From NCBI RefSeq assembly GCF_004795035.1, contig NZ_SSBK01000003.1, forward strand, positions 303,875 through 367,874: a stretch of 64,000 nt of DNA, written 5' to 3'. The DNA comes from Streptomyces sp. A0958 (GTDB taxonomy: Bacteria; Actinomycetota; Actinomycetes; Streptomycetales; Streptomycetaceae). Numbering within the stretch: the first letter of the stretch is position 1; every line of letters starts with the position of its first letter. Position numbers and translations under genes: made by a program. Of the stretch, positions 57,984-64,000 are shown piece by piece. The notes beneath the pieces are model-generated. The model was not told the origin of the DNA, ran no database searches, and saw only the letters and a list, made by a program, of their open reading frames with translations.

Positions 57984-58410
57984 GTGCCGCATGGTCATGT
58001 GGAAGGCGTCGAGGCACGCGAAACGCAGCACTGCGAGACGACCGCGCTGGGGGTTCTGCTGCGGCATGAGGGGATCGACCTCTCCGAGCCCATGCTGTTC
58101 GGGCTCGGGGGTGGGTTGTCGTTCGTCTACTGGGACAGCAAGGCCATGGGGTTCCCCTTTCTCGGGGGCCGGGTCAAGCCGTTCGAGCTGACCCGGCCCC
58201 TGGCCTCCGTACTCGGGGCCGAGCTGGTCGGGCCGGGGCCCGGGCCGTCCACGCGCTTCTTGGTTTTCGTACGGACCCGGCACCCTCGACAGCCGGGACC
58301 GGCGGTGCCTGGACGACGCGCAGTCCCTGGTCGTCTGCTGCAAGTACGGGTACCCGTACGGGGCGTCGAACGTCGGGATCGTGGTCTTCGACGCCGCCTC
58401 CGTGCGCTGA
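57984..58410 (+). pseudogene. Broken BtrH/DUF4872-like gene joined to an unrelated 3' fragment
   Basis: The first 90 codons in the GTG 57984 frame (GVEARETQHCETTALGVLLRHEGIDLSEPMLFGLGGGLSFVYWDS) match the N-terminal domain of BtrH-like acyltransferases. After about 58260 the frame loses similarity and becomes Arg/Pro-rich shadow translation. A different frame, 58270-58410, encodes a coding-like C-terminus (SRDRRCLDDAQSLVV and CCKYGYPYGASNVGIVVFDA) ending in TGA 58410. I read this as a deletion or recombination scar fusing the start of one gene to the end of another. Composition is that of the surrounding genome. Confidence 0.6.
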
Positions 58411-58424
58411 GGCGCGAAACGAAC

Positions 58425-58454
58425 GGGCCCCGCACGCCGTGGCGTGCGGGGCCC
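58425..58454. terminator. Strong hairpin terminator before the D,D-carboxypeptidase
   Basis: A 14-bp perfect stem (58425-58438 with 58441-58454) and a two-base loop, followed by CTTCTTCG. It lies between the broken gene and the convergent carboxypeptidase gene. Confidence 0.87.
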
Positions 58455-58481
58455 CTTCTTCGTGCAACCGAACTCACTGGC

Positions 58482-59381
58482 CTACTTCTTGAAGCCGTAG
58501 TCCATCAGCTTCTTGGCGTCCGCGGTGCGGGTCGCCTCCGAGGTGGACGTCAGGACCGTACCGATCACCGTCTTGCCCTTGCGGGTCGCGGCGAAGACCA
58601 GGCAGTACTTGGCCGCCGGGCCGGAGCCCGTCTTCACGCCGATCGCGCCGCTGTACGTGCCGAGCAGCTTGTTCGTGTTGGTCCACGACATGTAGCGGTA
58701 GCCGCCGGTCTTGGTCGTGACCTTCTGCTTCGTCGACTTCGTCTTCACGACCGTGCGGAACGCGGAGTACTTCATCGCGCTGCTCGCGAGCTTCGTCAGG
58801 TCGCGCGGGGTCGAGTAGTTGGACCCGTTCCCTATGCCGTCGAACGAGTCGAAGTGCGTGTTCTTCAGGCCGAGCGTCTTGGCGGTGCTGTTCATCTTGC
58901 CGATGAACGACTTCACGCGCGCCGCGCGCGTGGAGCCGGAGCCGAACTTGTCGGCCAGCGCGTACGCGGCGTCGCAGCCCGACGGCAGCATCAGGCCGTA
59001 CAGCAGCTGACGGACGGTGACCTTGTCGCCGACGATCAGGCGGGCCGAGGACGCGCCCTTGGAGACGATGTAGTCGCTGTACGCCTTCTGGATCGTGACC
59101 TTGGAGTCCAGGTTCAGGCCCTTCTGGGCCAGCACCACCCGGGCGGTCATGATCTTCGTGGTGGAACCGGTGGAGCGGCGGGTGTCCGCGGCCTTGGTGA
59201 ACAGGGCCTTTCCGGTGCCGTTGTTCATCACGAAGCCGCCCTTGGCGACGATCGAGGGCGCCTTCGGCGTGGCGGCCTGCGCCGTGGAGGCGAACGCGCC
59301 GCCCGCGAGGAGGGCGCCCGTCGTGAGGGCCACCGTGGCGGTTGCGGAAGCGCGCCTTATGCCCTTAATGCCGAGTTTCAA
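58482..59381 (-). CDS. D-alanyl-D-alanine carboxypeptidase (S11 family), TTG start
   Basis: Secreted penicillin-binding hydrolase of 299 residues that trims terminal D-Ala from peptidoglycan stems. A basic signal peptide (KLGIKGIRRASATATVALTTGALLAGGAFASTAQA) ends with an AQA cleavage site. Active-site motifs are S73-T-T-K76, S134-G-C136 in place of the usual SGN, and K250-T-G252. The start is assigned as TTG 59381, since GGAG lies 8 bases upstream and no ATG or GTG gives a proper signal peptide. It is monocistronic and convergent with the terminator at 58425. Homologues often show SGC in actinobacteria. Confidence 0.9.
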   Translation of the reverse strand: MKLGIKGIRRASATATVALTTGALLAGGAFASTAQAATPKAPSIVAKGGFVMNNGTGKALFTKAADTRRSTGSTTKIMTARVVLAQKGLNLDSKVTIQKAYSDYIVSKGASSARLIVGDKVTVRQLLYGLMLPSGCDAAYALADKFGSGSTRAARVKSFIGKMNSTAKTLGLKNTHFDSFDGIGNGSNYSTPRDLTKLASSAMKYSAFRTVVKTKSTKQKVTTKTGGYRYMSWTNTNKLLGTYSGAIGVKTGSGPAAKYCLVFAATRKGKTVIGTVLTSTSEATRTADAKKLMDYGFKK

Positions 59382-59671
59382 CTTAAACGCTCCAAATGCC
59401 CCTGGAATGCGGCCACATGAGGGTGCCGCTGCGCTGATAAGACGTATGACCGCACCCCATGGTTGTGGTCCACGGGGGGGTGATTTTTTACGACATCCGG
59501 GGCCGGGGGCGGGCCTGTGGAGTCCGCTCGGCGGTCGGGTGCGGTGGCCAGGGGCTACCATCGGCGTCACATCCGAGGCCCTGTGCGGGAGGTCCGGCAC
59601 GGGGATCGGCGAGCCGGCCCGACGCACCGCAGCGACAGGTGCGCCGAGCGCCCCAGAGGCCGGAGGTAACC

Positions 59672-59992
59672 GTGGACGATGTCGTGCGTGCGCAGGAGTC
59701 CGTCAGGGCGTACGGCGAGCTTCTCGCCCTCGCCGAGCGCCTGGAGGTGCTGCGGCAACTGGGCGAGAACGGGGTCGAGGCGCATACGACGGCCGCCCTG
59801 CACGCCGTCCGGTTCGCCGCGACGATCCTGTGGCGGACCGTGCCGGACGTTCCGCCGCCCGCCTACCGGCAGGACGACGAGCGGCTGCTCGAACTGGCCG
59901 CGCACTGGCGCGAGGCGGCGCTCGGCCTGGGCGAGTTCGCACCCCAGAGGCCCGTGCTCCGACTCGTGGGGGACGACACCCCGCCGACGTAG
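59672..59992 (+). CDS. Small hypothetical protein
   Basis: A 106-residue soluble protein of no recognised family, largely helical (VRAQESVRAYGELLALAERLEVLRQLGENGVEAHTTAALHAVRFAATILWR). GTG 59672 has a perfect GGAGGT 4 bases upstream. It stands alone between the carboxypeptidase gene and the GntR gene, with 144 bases to the latter. A Pro-rich segment (TVPDVPPPAYRQ) separates two helices. There is no membrane segment or catalytic motif. Confidence 0.62.
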   Translation: MDDVVRAQESVRAYGELLALAERLEVLRQLGENGVEAHTTAALHAVRFAATILWRTVPDVPPPAYRQDDERLLELAAHWREAALGLGEFAPQRPVLRLVGDDTPPT

Positions 59993-60136
59993 GAGGGTGG
60001 CGGCTCGGCGCGGAGTTCGCGCGGACCGCCGCCGCGTACGGCCGCAGGGCCTCTCGGCGCTCGGGCCGGAACAGGTCTGCGCCCACATCGTGGGACGGGT
60101 GACCGCTTGCGTGCAGGTTGTATCTATGCTGTGTGC

Positions 60137-60817
60137 ATGCCTGCCCCCGCACCCGCCGCGTCCCCCGCCCGCCCGCCCGTGAAGCGGCCCCCGGCCGCCG
60201 AGCGCGTCTACACACACGTCAAGGACGCGGTCCTGGACCGCCGTTACGAAGGCGGCACGCTGCTGACCGAAGGCGACCTCGCGGAGGCCGTGGGGGTCTC
60301 GCGTACGCCGGTGCGCGAGGCGCTGCTGCGGCTGGAGGTCGAGGGGCTGATCAAGCTCTACCCCAAGAAGGGCGCCCTGGTCCTCGCCGTCTCCGCCCAG
60401 GAGATCTCGGACGTGGTGGAGACCCGGCTGCTCGTCGAGGAGTTCGCCGCGCGCAAGGCCGTGCCCGCCTCCACGCAGCTCATCAGCCGGCTGGAAGGGT
60501 TGCTGGAGGAGCAGCGGCAGTTCTCGGAGGCGGGCGATCTGGCCGCCGTCTCCGTGAAGGACCGCTGCTTCCACGCCGAGATCGTCCGCCACGCGGGCAA
60601 CGAGATCCTGTCCCGGCTCTACGACCAGCTGCGCGACCGGCAGCTGCGGATGGGCGTCGCCGTCATGGAGGCCCACCCCGGCAGGATCGCCGCCAACATC
60701 GCGGAGCACAGCGAGCTGCTGGAGGCGATCAGGGCCGGGGACGCGGAAGGCGCCGCGCAGGTCGTGCGCCGCCACGTCAGCAGGGTCAAGGTGCTGGTCC
60801 GGGGTGAGGACCGGTGA
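60137..60817 (+). CDS. GntR-family regulator (FadR/FCD subfamily)
   Basis: A 226-residue regulator. The N-terminal winged helix reads VYTHVKDAVLDRRYEGGTLLTEGDLAEAVGVSRTPVREALLRLEVEGLIKLYPKKG; the C-terminal FCD domain (CFHAEIVRHAGNEILSRLYDQLRDRQLRM; IAEHSELLEAIRAGDAEGAAQVVRRHV) binds an acidic ligand via metal. ATG 60137 has no ribosome site and is preceded within 20 bases by an AT-rich TTGTATCTATGCTG stretch, so it may be leaderless. Its stop overlaps the MFS GTG by 4 bases, which makes it the likely regulator of that transporter. Confidence 0.92.
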   Translation: MPAPAPAASPARPPVKRPPAAERVYTHVKDAVLDRRYEGGTLLTEGDLAEAVGVSRTPVREALLRLEVEGLIKLYPKKGALVLAVSAQEISDVVETRLLVEEFAARKAVPASTQLISRLEGLLEEQRQFSEAGDLAAVSVKDRCFHAEIVRHAGNEILSRLYDQLRDRQLRMGVAVMEAHPGRIAANIAEHSELLEAIRAGDAEGAAQVVRRHVSRVKVLVRGEDR

Positions 60818-62124
60818 GTTCCGCCGCCGCACCCACCCTGCATCTGCCCGGTGACCCGCCCGGCGGCCGGCGTGCCGCCCGGATCTGGGGCATCGGTGTC
60901 GCCGTCTACTTCGTCGCCATCATCTTCCGCACCAGCCTCGGCGTCGCCGGACTCGACGCCGCCGACCGGTTCGACGTCAACGCCTCGGCGCTCTCCACCT
61001 TCTCCATCCTCCAGCTCCTGGTCTACGCGGGCATGCAGATACCCGTCGGCCTGATGGTCGACCGGCTCGGCACGAAGAAGGTCCTCGCCCTCGGGGCCGT
61101 CCTGTTCACGCTCGGCCAGCTCGGCTTCGCGCTCTCCCCCTCGTACGGCACCGCGCTCGCCTCCCGCGCGCTGCTGGGCTGCGGCGACGCGATGACGTTC
61201 ATCAGCGTGCTGCGGCTGGGCGCGCGCTGGTTCCCCGCCCGGCGCGGCCCGCTGATCGGGCAGGTCGCCGCCCTCTTCGGCATGGCGGGCAACCTCGTCT
61301 CGACGCTGGTCATCGCCCGCGCCCTGCACGGCTTCGGCTGGACCACCACTTTCGTCGGCAGCTCACTGGCCGGGGTCGTGGTGCTGGTGCTGCTCCTGCT
61401 CTTCCTGAAGGACCACCCCGAGGGGCACGAGCCGCAGCCCGCGCAGCACGCCGGCGGGACGTACGTACGCAAGCAGATCGCCGCCGCCTGGCGGGAGCCC
61501 GGCACCCGGCTCGGGATGTGGGTGCACTTCACGACGCAGTTCCCGGCCATGGTGTTCCTGCTGCTGTGGGGCATGCCGTTCCTGGTCGAGGACCAGGGGC
61601 TGAGCCGGGGGACCGCCGGCGAGCTGCTGACCCTGGTGGTGCTCTCCAACATGGCGGTCGGGCTCGTCTACGGCCAGGTCATCGCCCGGCACCACGCGGC
61701 CCGCATCCCCCTCGCGCTGGGCACGGTCGGGACGACGGCCGTCCTGTGGGCGTCGGCCATCTTCCGCCCCGGGGACCACGCGCCGATGTGGCTGCTGGTC
61801 GTCCTGTGCGTGGTGCTCGGCGCCTGCGGGCCCGCCTCGATGATCGGCTTCGACTTCTCCCGCCCGGCCAACCCGCCCGAGCGCCAGGGCACCGCGTCCG
61901 GCATCGTCAACATGGGCGGCTTCGTCGCCTCGATGACCACGCTGCTGGCCGTCGGTGTGCTGCTGGACGCGACCGGCGACAACTACCGCGTCGCGTTCGC
62001 CTCCGTCTTCGTCCTGGAAGCGCTCGGGGTCGCCCAGATCCTGCGGCTGCGCGCGAAGGCCGCGCACCGGGAGCGGGAGCACCACGTGATCAGCCGCGTG
62101 GAGGCCGTGCACGTCCCCGTGTGA
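60814..62124 (+). CDS. MFS transporter
   Basis: A 436-residue major facilitator superfamily protein with about 12 membrane segments. The loop motif LMVDRLGTKKVLALGAVL between segments 2 and 3 is the MFS signature, and GARWFPARRGPLIGQVAALFGMAGN matches organic-acid or metabolite:H+ symporters. A cytoplasmic central loop (KDHPEGHEPQPAQHAGG) separates the halves. The GTG start overlaps the GntR stop. An FCD-type GntR partner suggests uptake of a carboxylated substrate (inference). A hairpin at 62139-62175 follows. Confidence 0.92.
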   Translation: MSSAAAPTLHLPGDPPGGRRAARIWGIGVAVYFVAIIFRTSLGVAGLDAADRFDVNASALSTFSILQLLVYAGMQIPVGLMVDRLGTKKVLALGAVLFTLGQLGFALSPSYGTALASRALLGCGDAMTFISVLRLGARWFPARRGPLIGQVAALFGMAGNLVSTLVIARALHGFGWTTTFVGSSLAGVVVLVLLLLFLKDHPEGHEPQPAQHAGGTYVRKQIAAAWREPGTRLGMWVHFTTQFPAMVFLLLWGMPFLVEDQGLSRGTAGELLTLVVLSNMAVGLVYGQVIARHHAARIPLALGTVGTTAVLWASAIFRPGDHAPMWLLVVLCVVLGACGPASMIGFDFSRPANPPERQGTASGIVNMGGFVASMTTLLAVGVLLDATGDNYRVAFASVFVLEALGVAQILRLRAKAAHREREHHVISRVEAVHVPV

Positions 62125-62138
62125 GCACCCCGGACATG

Positions 62139-62175
62139 GCGGCGCGCCCGTCCCCCCTGCGGGGGCGGGCGCCGC
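62139..62175. terminator. Terminator after the MFS gene
   Basis: A long GC stem (GCGGCG-GCCCG-CCCCC paired with GGGGG-CGGGC-GCCGC, 62139-62157 with 62161-62175, one or two bulges) and a small loop, between convergent genes. Confidence 0.72.
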
Positions 62176-62197
62176 TGTCGCCGTGTACTGCCTCGTT

Positions 62198-63022
62198 CTA
62201 CGGGGTGAGTGCGAAGTGCTGGAGGATGGCGGCCACCAGGTCCTGATCGCCCTCGGTCTTGACCCGGTCCGCGACCGCGCCCGCCCGCACCCGTCCGCAG
62301 GCCAGCCGGACGTACGTCTCCCAGTCCATCGACAGCGTCGCGGCCGGGCCGAGCGACGGAGCACCGTCCACCGAACCGCGGCCCTCGGCGTCGACCCGGA
62401 CCGTGCGCAGGAACTCCACCGGACCGTGCACGTCCAGCACCACCGCCGAGTTGGGCGGGGCGCCCGCGCTCTTGGCCACCACCTTCGGCAGCCCCATCAG
62501 CAGGACGTCGCGGGCGATAGCGGCGCCGGGGGAGTCCAGGTTGCCGGGCTTGCCCAGCGCCGTACGCAGATCCTGCTCGTGCACCCAGACGTCGAACGCG
62601 CGCATCCGCAGCGCCGTCTCAAGGGTCTGCTCGGCACCCAGCGGGGCCCGTGTCATGGTCTCCGGATCACGCGTCTCGTTGCGCAGCTGCCGGGCCCGGC
62701 GGATGATCGTGTACTCCAGCTCGGAGGTCATCTCCGGCGCGGTGTGGTGGCGCCTGACGTCGACCTGCATCTCCATGTAGCGGGCGAAGTCGCTCTGTAC
62801 GTGGTAGAGATCGCGCGGCAGGGTGTGGATCGGACGCGGGTCGCCGAGCTGTTCGCACTCCATGCCGATGATGTGCGAGACGATGTCGCGCACCGACCAG
62901 TTGGGGCAGGGCGTACGGCCGTTCCACTCTCCCTCGGTGAGCGGGCTCACCAACTCGACTATCGACTCGATGGAGTGGGTCCAGGCGTCGGCGTAGGTCT
63001 GGAGGCTGGGATGGACGGTCAC
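62198..63022 (-). CDS. Maleylpyruvate isomerase / mycothiol-dependent DinB-like enzyme
   Basis: A 274-residue protein of the mycothiol-dependent maleylpyruvate isomerase family (DinB-like four-helix bundle). It has TPCPNWSVRDIVSHIIGMECE with conserved His and Asp metal ligands and MRAFDVWVHEQDLRTALG with the second His cluster, then a C-terminal sterol-carrier-like domain. Members isomerise maleylpyruvate or detoxify electrophiles with mycothiol. GTG 63022 follows GAGGGG by 4 bases. It is convergent with the MFS gene. Substrate is unknown. Confidence 0.87.
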   Translation of the reverse strand: MTVHPSLQTYADAWTHSIESIVELVSPLTEGEWNGRTPCPNWSVRDIVSHIIGMECEQLGDPRPIHTLPRDLYHVQSDFARYMEMQVDVRRHHTAPEMTSELEYTIIRRARQLRNETRDPETMTRAPLGAEQTLETALRMRAFDVWVHEQDLRTALGKPGNLDSPGAAIARDVLLMGLPKVVAKSAGAPPNSAVVLDVHGPVEFLRTVRVDAEGRGSVDGAPSLGPAATLSMDWETYVRLACGRVRAGAVADRVKTEGDQDLVAAILQHFALTP

Positions 63023-63206
63023 GGGACCCCTCGTGCGGTTCTGCGGTGCATGGGCTGGAGAACTGGGCGCGGACGGTCGGGCTGCGGGCTGTGAGCGGCG
63101 ATGGGCTTCGTTGGCTAAGTTACGCTGCGAGCAGGCACCCCGGCAGTGCTTTCGTGTGACGATCGTAGGCCCGTGTTGACGGCCCGAATGCCAGGACGGT
63201 GGTAGT

Positions 63207-64000
63207 GTGCGCGCCTCCCTCATCCAGATCGCAGTAGACCCGGACGAACCCGTCGGTTCCCGCAGGGAACGCGCCGCTTCCCTGGTCGCGGAACAGCGGG
63301 GCGCGGACCTGGTGGTGCTCCCCGAGCTGTGGCCGGTGGGGGCCTTCGCGTACAAGTCGTTCGAGGACGAGGCCGAACCGCTGACGGGCCCGACGCACGC
63401 GGTCATGGCCGAGGCGGCCGCCGGTGCCGGGGTCTGGCTGCACGCCGGCTCCTTCGTGGAGCGGGCCGGTGACGGCACCCTCTACAACACCACGCTCGTC
63501 TTCACGCCCGAGGGCGAACGGGCCGCCGCCTACCGCAAGGTCCACCGCTTCGGCTTCGACCAGGGCGAGGCGGTCATGATGGGCGCCGGTGAGGATCTGG
63601 TGACCGTCGCCCTCCCGCAGACCACCCTCGGCCTCGCCACCTGCTACGACCTCCGCTTCCCGGAGATGTTCCGGGGCCTGGTCGACGCCGGCGCCGAAAC
63701 CCTGGTCGTCGCGGCCGGCTGGCCGGAGCGCCGCCGCGCCCACTGGAGCCTGCTCGCCCGCGCCCGGGCCGTCGAGAACCAGGCGTACGTCCTGGCCGTC
63801 GGCTCCGCCGGCACCCACGCCGGTATCCAGCAGGCCGGGCACAGCGTCGTCGTCGACCCGTGGGGCGAGGTGCTTGCCGAGGCGGGAGCGGACGAGGAGG
63901 TGCTGACCGTCGAGTTCGACCCGGCCAAGGTCGCCGCGACGCGGGAGCAGTTCCCGGCCCTCAAGGACCGGCGGCTTGGGCTGGACGCACCGAAGGCCCG
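63207..64000 (+). CDS. Carbon-nitrogen hydrolase (nitrilase superfamily), cut by window end
   Basis: Nitrilase-superfamily amidase with the complete catalytic triad Glu40 (LVVLPELWP), Lys111 (YRKVHRF) and Cys146 (LATCYDLRFPE). The start is GTG 63207 (MRASLIQIAV). The frame is open to base 64000 without a stop, so the 3' end lies beyond the window (264 full codons visible). Members such as omega-amidases and N-carbamoyl hydrolases cleave small amides. The conserved Cys-Tyr-Asp-Leu-Arg segment favours the omega-amidase/Nit branch, but substrate is unproven. Confidence 0.92.
   Translation, partial: MRASLIQIAVDPDEPVGSRRERAASLVAEQRGADLVVLPELWPVGAFAYKSFEDEAEPLTGPTHAVMAEAAAGAGVWLHAGSFVERAGDGTLYNTTLVFTPEGERAAAYRKVHRFGFDQGEAVMMGAGEDLVTVALPQTTLGLATCYDLRFPEMFRGLVDAGAETLVVAAGWPERRRAHWSLLARARAVENQAYVLAVGSAGTHAGIQQAGHSVVVDPWGEVLAEAGADEEVLTVEFDPAKVAATREQFPALKDRRLGLDAPKA

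Noticed and set aside
63176..63208. TTGACG -35 box upstream of the nitrilase-family gene
   Set aside because: No -10 element at suitable spacing exists; TAGTGT would require a 21-base spacer.

Overview
The window is high-GC actinobacterial chromosome, almost certainly Streptomyces. The supporting signs are GC-rich third codon positions, many GTG starts with GTGA stop/start overlaps, class E sortases, mycothiol-family enzymes, DUF397/XRE gene clusters and a PASTA kinase operon. From memory, the gene order resembles the S. coelicolor SCO3851-to-SCO3815 region near oriC. Two perfect copies of the parS palindrome GTTTCACGTGAAAC (11459-11472 and 34997-35010) fit an origin-proximal position.

Layout, first half. 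Positions 1-2.7 kb hold a glutamine amidotransferase and two class E sortases. Positions 2.8-10.9 kb hold, on the minus strand, the growth and division operon fhaA-fhaB-pstP-rodA-pbpA-pknB. Then come tRNA-Leu(CAG) with a terminator, a MarR regulator divergent from a membrane protein, DUF2252, J-domain and rhodanese genes. Positions 16.3-21.4 kb hold an acyl-CoA dehydrogenase and paaABCDE (phenylacetyl-CoA epoxidase). Positions 21.5-24.4 kb hold a translationally coupled DUF5819-HTTM-SpoU methyltransferase trio. Positions 24.7-27.1 kb hold paaN and a divergent TetR gene. Three related operator-like palindromes (21396, 26459, 27929) suggest this TetR protein is a PaaR-type regulator. An Lrp/AsnC regulator then stands divergent from a first branched-chain 2-oxoacid dehydrogenase set (E1alpha, E1beta, E2; 28.0-31.6 kb).

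Layout, second half. Positions 31.7-36.1 kb hold mobA-DUF6457, a moeA with a very long repetitive N-terminal extension, and a 2TM potassium channel whose start lies in the second parS. A quinone oxidoreductase, the proteasome activator Bpa, an ABC/FtsX exporter with a PadR regulator, and a Ser/Pro-rich surface protein follow. Positions 43.3-46.9 kb hold two divergent Ser/Thr kinases. An APH-like protein, a PPOX-family protein and an orphan LuxR-type response regulator precede a second E1alpha/E1beta/E2 set (49.6-53.1 kb). Positions 53.3-58.4 kb are accessory in character: a hypothetical gene, an anti-sigma-like ATPase, a WhiJ-like XRE/DUF5753 regulator with two DUF397 genes, an immunity-like protein, a MarR-GNAT fusion, a small repeat protein and a broken BtrH-like gene. 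The window closes with a D,D-carboxypeptidase (TTG start), a small hypothetical gene, a GntR-MFS pair, a mycothiol-dependent isomerase-family protein and the start of a nitrilase-family gene cut by the window end.

Functionally the window combines cell-wall growth control by phosphorylation (three kinases, one PP2C phosphatase, two FHA proteins, PbpA, RodA, carboxypeptidase), aromatic and branched-chain acid catabolism, molybdenum cofactor synthesis and several local regulator/target pairs. Family assignments rest on motifs read from the translations; no database search was possible.
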